Assembly: GCA_001784535.1 (NCBI GenBank)
Contig: MFRJ01000037.1
Span: 5,658 to 13,721 of the forward strand
Reading direction: 5' to 3'
DNA length: 8,064 bases
Origin: Candidatus Melainabacteria bacterium GWA2_34_9
GTDB taxonomy: Bacteria; Cyanobacteriota; Vampirovibrionia; Gastranaerophilales; UBA9971
The notes under the pieces were generated by a model. That model was given only the letters and a program-made list of their open reading frames with translations. It was not told the DNA's origin and ran no database searches. Positions 1 to 7,576 of this stretch are shown here, piece by piece. Every line of letters begins with the position of its first letter. The first letter of the stretch is position 1. A program made the position numbers and the translations under genes.

Positions 1-1590
1 GTTAAATCAGATTTAAGACAAGTTTTAAGAATGCTTGCAGATAAAGCAGGAAAAAATATTATTATTGACGCCTCTGTGGCTGGAGCAACAGCGACAGCAG
101 GAACTACAGCAGGAGCTACAGTTGCATCAGGAACCGATAGTGAAGGAGAAGTCAGTCTCGATCTTGTAAATGTAACTGTAAACAAAGCTTTTGAATATAT
201 AATGACAATAAAACAACTGTCTTATTGGCAGGATGGAAATACTTTAATTGTTGCGACAAGCGAAAAAGCAAGTGAGTTAGGACTTAATAAAACAGAAATT
301 AAACCTATTAAAATTAAATATGTAGACTCACAAAAAATCGCAGATTTTCTGAATAATAATATATTTAGTTTAAACAAGCCTGATATAAGCAAAGCTGCTA
401 TTGTTACATCAAATCCAACCACAAATGAAGTTTATATATTTGGAAAGAACAGCGATTATGAATTGGCTAAAAAAGTAATCGCACATCTTGATACAAAACC
501 GCAAGTAAATACATTTAGCGTAAATTATGCCGAGCCGGCTTCTTTGGCTTCAAAAATATGCATGACGGTATTTCAAAATACAACTGCTTCAGCGGGAAGT
601 TCTTCTAGTTCATCAAGTTCTTCATCAGGAAGTTCTTCGGGGGGAAGTCAAATGACTACGGTTTGTTCAGGAACCGCTGCGGGAGGTTCATCTGGAAGTT
701 CTTCAAGTTCGGGAGGACAAACTCTTTCTGCATTTTCATCGTCTTCCTATATGGTGCTTGCGGATCCGGGATTAAATCAGATTACTTTATTTGGCGGAAC
801 ACAGGAACAGGTTAATCTTGCTCAGGAAATTATAAAAAACTTTGATAAAAAAGAGCCTCAAGTTTATCTTGAAATTTCAATTATAGAGCTCAGTGAAGAT
901 GGTTCTAAGGAATTACAAAATATATTAACTTTAACAAATACTCTTGGTCAGGCAATAGATTCAGCTGCAGGGGAAACAACATTAAGTTATCCAATAAATT
1001 TTAATAAATTTGCAGGAAGTTTTAATTTGAAAAATCCTAATAAAATAACAGGGGCAATAACATCAATTATTACAAATAATAAAGGCAGAGTCCTTGCAAA
1101 TCCAAGAATTATAGCCTCAAATAATACAGAATCAACAATAGATATCAAGTCTGATTATGTTAAAAAAGTTACCACTACAACTGTTGCTACCGCAACAGGA
1201 CCGGTCACAACAACAACAACAGAAGTAGGATCTGATGAAGGTATAACCGTCATAGTTACTCCGAAAATTTCACCGAACGGTTATGTCTCCCTAGAACTTG
1301 AGCCTACATATAAAACTATAAAAAATATAACGTCCGATGGTACAACTTTGTTAAACAATAGAACCTTCAAGTCAGGCAAGATAATGGTTAAAGATGGAGA
1401 AACTATTGTTATAGCCGGATTAGTACAAGACAATGAAACAAATACGCAGGCAAAAATGCCTATTTTAGCAGATATCCCTATACTCGGTACTTTATTTAAA
1501 GATCAATTAACTAAAAGTAAACGATCAGAATTGATATTTATGGTTACTCCAAGAATAGTTAAAGATGATGATAAAGTTGAATCGATATAA
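1..1590 (+). CDS. Secretin (PilQ/GspD family), 5' end outside window
   Basis: This encodes an outer-membrane secretin, the multimeric gated channel through which a type IV pilus or type II secretion substrate leaves the cell. The frame is open from base 1 (VKSDLRQVLRMLADKAGKN), so the Met at base 31 is internal and the signal peptide and first N-domains are missing. The visible order is the end of an STN/N0-like domain ending near base 260, NolW-like N-domains at about 290-850 broken by a Ser/Gly-rich loop, then the secretin barrel at about 850-1575. The family signature is clear near the C-terminus: VKDGETIVIAGLV, then PILADIPILGTLF, then ELIFMVTPRIV. There is no obvious pilotin-binding extension after it. 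The next gene is an assembly ATPase 42 bp downstream, which supports one machine. Secretin identity is very secure; whether it serves pili or type II secretion is not decidable here. Confidence 0.95.
   Translation, partial: VKSDLRQVLRMLADKAGKNIIIDASVAGATATAGTTAGATVASGTDSEGEVSLDLVNVTVNKAFEYIMTIKQLSYWQDGNTLIVATSEKASELGLNKTEIKPIKIKYVDSQKIADFLNNNIFSLNKPDISKAAIVTSNPTTNEVYIFGKNSDYELAKKVIAHLDTKPQVNTFSVNYAEPASLASKICMTVFQNTTASAGSSSSSSSSSSGSSSGGSQMTTVCSGTAAGGSSGSSSSSGGQTLSAFSSSSYMVLADPGLNQITLFGGTQEQVNLAQEIIKNFDKKEPQVYLEISIIELSEDGSKELQNILTLTNTLGQAIDSAAGETTLSYPINFNKFAGSFNLKNPNKITGAITSIITNNKGRVLANPRIIASNNTESTIDIKSDYVKKVTTTTVATATGPVTTTTTEVGSDEGITVIVTPKISPNGYVSLELEPTYKTIKNITSDGTTLLNNRTFKSGKIMVKDGETIVIAGLVQDNETNTQAKMPILADIPILGTLFKDQLTKSKRSELIFMVTPRIVKDDDKVESI
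595..720 (+). other. Ser/Gly-rich low-complexity loop in the secretin
   Basis: Two Ser/Gly blocks (about 595-648 and 676-717) interrupt an N-domain of the secretin. The first has ten Ser codons in a row, and TCT, TCA and AGT are mixed, so this is not a simple slippage-prone microsatellite. A short QMTTVCSGTAA segment separates the blocks. Such loops in secretin N-domains are usually flexible. The function is unknown. Confidence 0.8.
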
Positions 1591-1621
1591 AAATTCTTAT
1601 GATAAGTGTAAGTAAAAAATC

Positions 1622-1627
1622 AGGTGA
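1622..1627 (+). promoter_or_regulatory. Shine-Dalgarno AGGTGA that decides the ATPase start
   Basis: AGGTGA matches the anti-Shine-Dalgarno end of typical 16S rRNA and sits 5 nt before the ATG at 1633. An alternative in-frame GTG at 1624 lies inside this motif and has only weak purine runs upstream. The ATG at 1633 is therefore preferred, which removes three residues from the longer reading. Confidence 0.65.
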
Positions 1628-1632
1628 AAAAA

Positions 1633-3858
1633 ATGACTGATTCAGTCACAGAAAAAATTAAAAATAGTATAAATACAGAATATCTTGCAATGTTTCTTGC
1701 GGAAGAAGTTAAAAAAGATAAATTTATTCCGATAAATAAACAGGGTGAATTTCTTTTTGTCGGCATTGTGGATGCAAATAATCCGGAAAAAAGAAATCCT
1801 ATCCTAACTAAAATCGTTGCAAATACAAAATTAAAACCCAAAATTGTTCCCTTAACAGAAGAACAATTTCAAGAACTTTTTAGTTTCTTTAAAGATAAAT
1901 TTAAAGATGCATCAGTTTCTTTAAATTTAAATAATACCCATGATAAGCATGAAGTAAAAGAAGAAACCCCTGCTATAAGTTTAACGCCTGATTCCGCAAA
2001 TTCAAGTGTTAAAGAAGAGCCGCCTGTTGCAATACCTCTTCCTGAACCAGAAAAAATTATCTTGAAACCTGAAAATAAAGAAGAAACTATTGCAATGCCT
2101 CTTCCTGCAAAACCTTTAGCTCCTAAAGGTGAAAATGCTCCTAAAAAAAGACTTGGTGATCAGCTTATTGATGACGGGTTTATTACAAGGGAACAACTTG
2201 AAGAAGCTCTTTTTCACAGTAAACAATCAGGTACTCCAATAGGATCTGTACTGGTAAAATTAAACTTTATAACCGTTGATCAGCTAAGAATGGCACTTTC
2301 AAAACAACAGGGGATAAGTACAGTACAATCAAAAGATCTTTCTATTGATCCTGCAGTTATAAAACTTTTGCCTGAAGATTTTATTAAAGAAAATAAAGCT
2401 GTTCCAATTAGAACTGACGGCAAAACTCTTTTTCTTGGGATGGTTAATCCTAATGATAAACAGACTTTAAATGATATTATTTATCTTACAGGTCTTAAAC
2501 CTTATCCATTGATTCTTACTCATATCGAGTATGAAAGATGTATGAAAAACTTCTTTGAAACAGTCAGAGAAACAGAAAAACTTCTTAAAGAGATTAATCA
2601 TGAAGAAAGCACTTTAGTAGAAGAAGATAATTTATGGGATCAATTTGAGAAAGAACTTGAAGATGATTCTAACTTAGTTGCAAAATTTGCAAGTTCAATT
2701 ATTACGGATGCTATAGATAGAAAAGCAAGTGATATTCACATTGAACCAATGCTTGACGGTTATATAGTTCGTTATAGAACCGATGGCATACTTCAAAAAG
2801 TGCTTGATATTCCTAAAAAAGTTGAATCTTCGGTAATGTCTCGACTTAAAGTTATAGCAAAACTTGATATTGCTGAACATAGAAGACCGCAGGACGGACA
2901 TATCTCATTAAAATATAATGAAAAAACTTACGATTTAAGGGTTAGTACACTGCCTGTTAACCAAAAAGAAAAAATGGTTGTAAGGGTTTTAGCTCCTGAT
3001 ATCAAGGTTCAAAAAGGAGATGTGAAATTAAAACTGGCGGGAGCCGCTAATGAAGACCTTGAAAAAATAGAATTAATGACAAATAAACCACACGGCATTA
3101 TTTTGGCGGTAGGTCCTACCGGAAGCGGTAAAACAACTACGCTGTATTCGGTTCTTAATAGAATGAACAACGAAACGATTAATATAACAACGGTTGAAGA
3201 TCCGGTTGAAATAAAATTAGACGGAATAAGCCAGGTTCAGGTTAATCCTAGAGCCGATATTACTTTTGCATCTTGTTTGAGAGCTATATTGAGACAGGAT
3301 CCGGATGTGGTTATGATAGGTGAAATAAGGGATTTTGAAACTCTCGAAGCTGCAATTCATGCATCAATCACCGGTCACGTTGTTTTAAGTACGCTCCATA
3401 CAAACAGTGCGGCTGCAACTGTTGTTCGTCTTACGGAAATGGGGGCAGCAGCTCACTTGGTAGCAACGGCTCTAGAGGGAATAATAGCTCAAAGACTTGT
3501 AAGAAGATTGTGCCCCGAGTGTAAACAGGTTTATAAGCCTACTGATAAAGAATTAAAGTATATTACTTCATCAGAAGAAGACTTAGAATTGTTTAAACAG
3601 AAAGATATATTTAAGGCTGTAGGCTGTGATTCATGTAATAAATCAGGTTTTGTCGGCAGGATGGGGATTTATGAAGTTCTTGTAGTTAGCCGCGAAATAA
3701 AAAAAATGATATCAAAAGGTGCAGCTGATCATGAGATTGAAGAAACAGCCGTTAGCTGCGGAATGAAAACATTGCAAAGAGGCGGACTCGATGCAATACT
3801 TAATGGAGAAATTCCTATTTCTGAATTTATACGGGTACTGGGCGTAGTTAATGATTAA
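1633..3858 (+). CDS. pilB: PilB/GspE-type assembly ATPase with MshEN lobes
   Basis: This is a cytoplasmic hexameric secretion ATPase that drives pilus or pseudopilus assembly. Numbering is from the ATG at 1633 (741 residues; 744 if GTG 1624 is used). Residues 16-87 resemble the C-terminal lobe of an MshEN/T2SSE_N domain. Residues 108-165 are a Pro/Glu/Lys linker. Residues 173-312 form a fuller MshEN domain beginning RLGDQLIDDGFIT; such domains can bind c-di-GMP, but here the conserved Gln after the first motif and the Gly of the second are replaced, so binding is uncertain. The core follows: N2D domain from about 355, Walker A GPTGSGKT (494-501), Walker B region DPDVVMIGEIRD (556-567), His box STLHTN (His589) and a zinc tetracysteine C627/C630/C665/C668. 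All key ATPase motifs are intact. It lies between secretin and platform genes. PilB and GspE cannot be separated from sequence alone, so the symbol is provisional. Confidence 0.95.
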   Translation: MTDSVTEKIKNSINTEYLAMFLAEEVKKDKFIPINKQGEFLFVGIVDANNPEKRNPILTKIVANTKLKPKIVPLTEEQFQELFSFFKDKFKDASVSLNLNNTHDKHEVKEETPAISLTPDSANSSVKEEPPVAIPLPEPEKIILKPENKEETIAMPLPAKPLAPKGENAPKKRLGDQLIDDGFITREQLEEALFHSKQSGTPIGSVLVKLNFITVDQLRMALSKQQGISTVQSKDLSIDPAVIKLLPEDFIKENKAVPIRTDGKTLFLGMVNPNDKQTLNDIIYLTGLKPYPLILTHIEYERCMKNFFETVRETEKLLKEINHEESTLVEEDNLWDQFEKELEDDSNLVAKFASSIITDAIDRKASDIHIEPMLDGYIVRYRTDGILQKVLDIPKKVESSVMSRLKVIAKLDIAEHRRPQDGHISLKYNEKTYDLRVSTLPVNQKEKMVVRVLAPDIKVQKGDVKLKLAGAANEDLEKIELMTNKPHGIILAVGPTGSGKTTTLYSVLNRMNNETINITTVEDPVEIKLDGISQVQVNPRADITFASCLRAILRQDPDVVMIGEIRDFETLEAAIHASITGHVVLSTLHTNSAAATVVRLTEMGAAAHLVATALEGIIAQRLVRRLCPECKQVYKPTDKELKYITSSEEDLELFKQKDIFKAVGCDSCNKSGFVGRMGIYEVLVVSREIKKMISKGAADHEIEETAVSCGMKTLQRGGLDAILNGEIPISEFIRVLGVVND

Positions 3859-3878
3859 TTATATTAAGTTGGTTTAAT

Positions 3879-5117
3879 ATGGCTATTTTTATACATACAT
3901 CATTAAAAAACGGATCCGAAAAGGTTCATGGAAAAATAGAAGCTGATTCTCAACAAGAAGCAAGAGAGCTTTTGAGAAAACAGGGATTTTTGCCTGTTAA
4001 AGTTGAAGAAGAAGGATCTACCCTCAGTAAAAATGTTCATCATCAACCAAAAAAGAAACCTCTTAAAAAAATTAAAGTAAAAAGATTAAGCATGAGGGAA
4101 CAAATAGATTTTACAAATATACTTTATACTTTTGCAAAATCAGGTATTTCACTTGTAGAATCTTTATTTTTTATAGAAATGAACTCTGAAAGTAAGAATA
4201 TTCAAAATCTTTCAATAGAACTCAGAAAACTGGTACTGGCAGGAGGCGGTTTAAGTGAAGCTATTGCGAAATTTCCCGAATCATTTGACCGTGTATATGT
4301 AGGTCTTGTAAGAGCCGGGGAAGAGAGTGGTGAACTTGAATCAACATTAAAAAGACTTTCTTTTCTTCTTGATAAACAAGATAAACTCAGAAGTAAAGTT
4401 GTTTCAACGCTTTCCTATCCTATTTTTGTTATAATTCTTGCTTGTCTTGTAACAACAATAATGCTTATGTTTGTATTTCCTGCTTTTAAAGGAATGTATG
4501 CTCAAATGGGAGTTGAACTTCCTCTTATAACGACAATAATGATGAGTATAGGAACGTTTTTAAAGACAAACTGGTATGCTGTTCCACTTATTTTTGCTTC
4601 AACAATAGGCTCAGTATATTATCTTTTTACCTGGCCAACATCAAAGAGGTTTTTAGATGAAGTCGGATTAAATATTCCTGTATTTGAAAAATTTTTAAGA
4701 TTTACTTCGCTCTCAAACTTTATTACTGCAATGACAGTATCGTTTGAAGCAGGTGTTACATTAGTGGACAGTTTGTTATTTGCAAATCTCACGGTTACAA
4801 ACGTTGTATTGCATGAGGCTTTAAAAAAAGTTGCTGTTGATGTTCAATACGGAAAGTCTTTAACTTCTGCATTAAAAGCTTCCAAAGTAATGCCCGGAAT
4901 CGTAATGTGTATGATTTCAACAGGTGAAGAATCCGGTGCTCTTGGAGATATGCTGCAAATGGCAGGTGAGTATGTAGATGATCAGGTTGATCGCGTAGTT
5001 GATATTTTAAGTAAAATGATGGAACCACTGTTATTTGTAGTAATTGGGGCAATAGTTCTTGTACTTGCGCTGTCTTTATATCTGCCTCTTTTCACGGCAT
5101 ATGCAAATATGGGTTAA
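3879..5117 (+). CDS. pilC: PilC/GspF-type inner-membrane platform protein
   Basis: This is the polytopic inner-membrane protein on which the assembly ATPase acts to insert pilin or pseudopilin subunits. It has 412 residues, normal for the family. The N-terminal part (about 1-45) has the usual pattern of a short beta segment, then G-x-I-E-A and an EARELL helix, followed by a basic linker (about 50-70). Two T2SSF domains follow at about 76-199 and 279-402, each with the family motif (AGEESGEL at 146-153, TGEESGAL at 348-355). Hydrophobic segments are at about 178-202, 232-252 and 382-405. The gene starts 20 nt after the ATPase stop and is presumably co-transcribed. Its Shine-Dalgarno is poor, so translation may be coupled to the gene upstream. 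The symbol pilC is provisional because GspF is equally possible. Confidence 0.95.
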   Translation: MAIFIHTSLKNGSEKVHGKIEADSQQEARELLRKQGFLPVKVEEEGSTLSKNVHHQPKKKPLKKIKVKRLSMREQIDFTNILYTFAKSGISLVESLFFIEMNSESKNIQNLSIELRKLVLAGGGLSEAIAKFPESFDRVYVGLVRAGEESGELESTLKRLSFLLDKQDKLRSKVVSTLSYPIFVIILACLVTTIMLMFVFPAFKGMYAQMGVELPLITTIMMSIGTFLKTNWYAVPLIFASTIGSVYYLFTWPTSKRFLDEVGLNIPVFEKFLRFTSLSNFITAMTVSFEAGVTLVDSLLFANLTVTNVVLHEALKKVAVDVQYGKSLTSALKASKVMPGIVMCMISTGEESGALGDMLQMAGEYVDDQVDRVVDILSKMMEPLLFVVIGAIVLVLALSLYLPLFTAYANMG

Positions 5118-5140
5118 AAAAGCAAAAAAGGAAAAAAATT

Positions 5141-5443
5141 ATGTCTAACAATGAAAGTTTTTTCAATGAAGCTGATTTTATAAAGTCAACGGTATCAGGT
5201 TTTTGGTCTGAAAAAGTTTATGTTGTAACAAAGGATTATGAGATTAAAGGCTATGTTTTCATGCCTAAAACGGGTAAAAAAAACAGGGTTTTGTCGGATA
5301 TTCTTAATGGCAGTAAGCGTTTTGTTGCAATTAAAGATGCAGAAATTTCTGATAGGCGTTATCCTGATCGAACAGCAGAGCTGAATGATTTTATTCAGAT
5401 TAACCTTGATTCTATAGTTTTAATTAGACCCATAAAAGAATGA
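5141..5443 (+). CDS. Conserved-looking 100-residue soluble protein, function unknown
   Basis: This encodes a small protein with no signal peptide or membrane segment. A clear AAGGA Shine-Dalgarno (5128-5132) lies 8 nt before the ATG, and the gene starts 23 nt after the platform-protein stop, so it is very likely real and co-transcribed. The sequence is probably beta-rich: KVYVVTKDYEIKGYVF, then a basic turn, then LSDILNGSKRFVAIKDAEI, and a last strand DSIVLIRPI. The pattern of paired strands with a 'DILN..KRF' middle resembles a small domain family I remember as DUF6812, but I cannot confirm that. Its place at the end of a pilus/secretion cluster hints at an accessory or regulatory role; this is inference only. 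Confidence 0.8.
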   Translation: MSNNESFFNEADFIKSTVSGFWSEKVYVVTKDYEIKGYVFMPKTGKKNRVLSDILNGSKRFVAIKDAEISDRRYPDRTAELNDFIQINLDSIVLIRPIKE

Positions 5444-5450
5444 GTTTAAA

Positions 5451-5507
5451 CCCTGCATTGCCGCCGCCTTTGCGTCGCCGCTTCGGGCTTTTTACTCCCG
5501 CTTCACA
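5451..5507 (+). repeat. GC-rich intergenic repeat related to the miaA insertion
   Basis: Most of the 82-bp gap between two genes is GC-rich (CCGCCGCC, GTCGCCGCTTCGGGC, ACTCCCGCTTC), unlike the AT-rich surroundings. Bases 5478-5504 align with 6705-6731 inside miaA: both read CCGCTTC, then GCTTTT, then ACTCCC, then CTTC, with about 23 shared positions in 27 and one-base gaps. A three-pair CCG/CGG stem followed by five T lies within it, too weak to call a terminator. The exact boundaries are uncertain. Confidence 0.6.
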
Positions 5508-5525
5508 AGAAAGAAAAATAAATTT

Positions 5526-6335
5526 ATGAAAACACAAATTCTTATCCACAAGCTTATTCCAAGAACATTTGATCTTGTTAAGGTTAATCAGGTATTAGTA
5601 ATGCCTTTTTTAATGTTTCTTTTGTTGGTGATTGTGGTTTTATCCCCTGTTGTCGGTATAAATCCGTTTATCTTGGTTGCTGTAATAGCTTTAAAAAGTG
5701 TTTTTCTTTCCGGATGGCTAAATATGTTTCATATGTGCCTTGAAAATACTAATAATGAAAACCTTTCAGACGAACAAAAAACTCTGAATTCCCTAAATTT
5801 ATACAAAGAATTTTTCCCTGGCGTAGGGAAATATTTTCAGAAAATTTTCTGGGGAGTTTTGATCTTTCTTTTGGTAGTAAATTTAGTTGAGTCAGTAATT
5901 TTTCATTTTTTAGGAAATTTTAAGAGTTTTTCACTTGAGAATCTTCCACAAACTCTTGGTACAAAAGCAGATTTTATTTCTTTCTGGAATAAAATCAATC
6001 ATGTAGACAAAATTAAGATTTTAAAAATAGCGGCTATTGATATGTCTTTTGTTGGTGTGCTTTCTTATTTAACTATGTTTTGGACTCAAAGTGTTGTCGC
6101 TGAGGAAAAAAATCCTATAAATGCTTTTATTGCAAGCATAAAAACCGTTTTAAACGATCCAATAAATACATTTCTAATATTCGCATTTATGATAATAAGC
6201 TTTATTTTTGTTTTTGGTTTAAATTTGGTATTAGGCGAAAATATTATAGGTCAACTGTTGACCTTGATGCTTTTTGCGTATGTTATAGTTTATTATACGA
6301 TGATGACCTTCTTGTATTTTGAAAGATATAGATAA
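5526..6335 (+). CDS. Predicted six-helix membrane protein, function unknown
   Basis: This encodes a 269-residue integral membrane protein that I do not recognise. Hydrophobic segments fall at about 24-43, 47-67, 107-128, 172-190, 213-235 and 240-262. There is no cleavable signal peptide. A soluble stretch of about 40 residues (68-106) carries acidic and Lys residues, and a second (129-168) lies between helices 3 and 4. A segment reading EKNPINAFIASIKTVLNDP precedes helix 5. That spacing recalls uncharacterised families such as DUF975 or DUF4013, in which an 'N-P-x-x-A-F' turn precedes a helix, but this is weak. It is colinear with the secretion genes but separated by a repeat, and its Shine-Dalgarno is poor (AAGAAAG about 12 nt upstream). 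It may or may not belong to the same transcript. Confidence 0.8.
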   Translation: MKTQILIHKLIPRTFDLVKVNQVLVMPFLMFLLLVIVVLSPVVGINPFILVAVIALKSVFLSGWLNMFHMCLENTNNENLSDEQKTLNSLNLYKEFFPGVGKYFQKIFWGVLIFLLVVNLVESVIFHFLGNFKSFSLENLPQTLGTKADFISFWNKINHVDKIKILKIAAIDMSFVGVLSYLTMFWTQSVVAEEKNPINAFIASIKTVLNDPINTFLIFAFMIISFIFVFGLNLVLGENIIGQLLTLMLFAYVIVYYTMMTFLYFERYR

Positions 6336-6400
6336 ATATAGCTTTATGTTATCATTAAAAATCGCCCTTTGCGTAGGTTTCGTATATCAATTTTAAATGT

Positions 6401-6552
6401 TGTCATTCTGAGGGCTTTAGCCCGAAGAATCTGTCCAGCAAACGCATCTAAACAAAAAATGCCACCCTAAACTTGATTCAGGGTCTAACTAACAAACAAT
6501 ATAAAACTTTTATTCCTTTTTAGGCAGATCCTTCGCTCTGCTCAGGATGACA
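6401..6552. mobile_element. MITE-like composite repeat with inverted ends
   Basis: This 152-bp non-coding element is bounded by inverted copies of one module. The left end (6401-6436) starts TGTCATTCTGAG and runs to CGAAGAATCTGTCC. The right end, read on the minus strand from 6552 to 6523, starts TGTCATCCTGAG and runs to CGAAGGATCTGCC. Each end can fold on its own into a hairpin, and the two can also pair with each other. The middle holds a smaller palindrome (6465-6483). It has no ORF, so it would need an enzyme in trans if mobile. It occupies most of the 236-bp gap before miaA and ends 19 nt before the miaA ATG. No target-site duplication is evident. Confidence 0.65.
6465..6483. repeat. Small palindrome nested in the composite element
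   Basis: CCCTAAA and TTCAGGG flank a five-base loop (CTTGA), giving a seven-step stem with one A·C mismatch. It lies between the inverted ends of the surrounding element, so it could be a second repeat family inserted in the loop or part of the original design. Confidence 0.5.
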
Positions 6553-6571
6553 AAAACTCAACAGGAAAACA

Positions 6572-7573
6572 ATGAATAATGCCAATAAAAAACCAAAAGT
6601 AATTGCCATAGTTGGACCTACAGCTTCAGGAAAGACAAATATCTCTATTCAGACTGCAAAAAAACTGAATGGAACGAGTTCAAAGCCTCCAGCGAAGCAA
6701 AGCTCCGCTTCAGCTTTTACACTCCCACTTCGCAGTGGTGAAATCATTTCTGCTGACTCAAGACTGGTTTATAAAGATTTTAATATCGGAACCGCAAAAC
6801 CGTCAAAAGAAGAAATAGCGGAAATCACGCATCATTTGATAGATGTTGAATCCCCTTCAAAAACTTATACGGCAAGCAGATATAAAAATGAAGCTGCCGA
6901 AAAAATCAAGGAAATTCTCAACAAAAATAAAGTTCCGATAATTGTTGGTGGGACAGGATTTTATGTTAGAGCTCTTCTTGAAGGACTAAATATTCCTGAT
7001 GTTAGACCTGACGAAGATTTTCGGCAGAAAATGGAAGATTTTGTTAAGGAAAACGGAAAAGAAGCTCTTTATAAAAAACTTCAGGAATCTGATCCAAAAA
7101 TGGCTGAAAAACTTTATAGACAAGACTCTTTCAGGATTATAAGAGCGCTTGAGGTTCAAAACGCGACAGGACAAAAAATGTCAGAATTGCAAACAATTTC
7201 AGAGCCGGAATATGATGTGCTTTATGTTGGCTTAAATGCAGAAGACAGGGATTTTCTTTATGAAAGAATAAACAGAAGAGTGCTTTTAATGATAGAACAG
7301 GGGCTTGTTGAAGAAGTGAAATCCTTGATTGAAAAATACGGGCGGACTAATTCTCTTCTGAAAACTCTTGGATATAAAGAAATTTGCGAGTATTTCGACG
7401 GAATATACACCCTCGAAGAAGCGATTGCAAATATTCAGCAACACACCAGAAAGTTTGCCAAAAGACAGCTTACGTGGTTTCGCGCAAATAAGAAGATTAA
7501 TTGGTTTTTTATTGATAAAATAGATAGTGCTACAATTATTGAAGAAATCGTTAAAAATTATCATAAAAAGTAG
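6572..7573 (+). CDS. miaA: tRNA dimethylallyltransferase MiaA with internal insertion
   Basis: MiaA transfers a dimethylallyl group to N6 of A37 in tRNAs that read codons starting with U, the first step of ms2i6A formation, in the cytoplasm. The P-loop GPTASGKT is at residues 15-22, the ADSR motif at 61-64, IGTAKP at 72-77, HHLIDV at 87-92, GGTGFY at 126-131, RIIRALEV in the middle and AKRQLTWFR at 296-304. All are intact and in family order. The length is 333 residues; without residues 34-55 it would be 311, close to the usual size of about 300-316. Those 22 residues interrupt the normally adjacent 'KKLN' and 'GEIISADS' segments and are discussed as a repeat insertion. The ATG at 6572 has an AGGA 5 nt upstream (6563-6566) and places the P-loop at the usual distance. 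Repeats flank it on both sides, so it may be transcribed alone. Confidence 0.97.
   Translation: MNNANKKPKVIAIVGPTASGKTNISIQTAKKLNGTSSKPPAKQSSASAFTLPLRSGEIISADSRLVYKDFNIGTAKPSKEEIAEITHHLIDVESPSKTYTASRYKNEAAEKIKEILNKNKVPIIVGGTGFYVRALLEGLNIPDVRPDEDFRQKMEDFVKENGKEALYKKLQESDPKMAEKLYRQDSFRIIRALEVQNATGQKMSELQTISEPEYDVLYVGLNAEDRDFLYERINRRVLLMIEQGLVEEVKSLIEKYGRTNSLLKTLGYKEICEYFDGIYTLEEAIANIQQHTRKFAKRQLTWFRANKKINWFFIDKIDSATIIEEIVKNYHKK
6671..6736 (+). repeat. 66-bp in-frame repeat insertion within miaA
   Basis: This segment encodes 22 Ser/Pro/Ala-rich residues (starting GTSSKPPAK, ending TLPLRS) between the P-loop helix and the strand carrying ADSR, where MiaA proteins normally have no extra residues. 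It resembles the intergenic repeat at 5451-5507. It contains inverted bits: GCGAAG (6692-6697) with CTTCGC (6728-6733), and GAAGC with GCTTC. TGG occurs at both junctions (6670-6672 and 6735-6737), which could be a short target duplication. Being 22 codons with no stop, it keeps the frame open. Confidence 0.7.
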
Positions 7574-7576
7574 CAT

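Noticed and set aside
1624..1632. GTG at 1624 as the start of the ATPase gene
   Set aside because: It lies within AGGTGA, which is a good ribosome-binding site for the ATG at 1633, and it has only weak Shine-Dalgarno candidates of its own.
5478..5494. Hairpin plus T-run as a rho-independent terminator
   Set aside because: The stem is only three pairs with a three-base loop, and the sequence is explained by the repeat family.
6749..6775. Leu after ADSR in MiaA as a possible catalytic change
   Set aside because: This position varies in the family (E. coli MiaA has a different residue order here as I recall), so it is not evidence of lost function.
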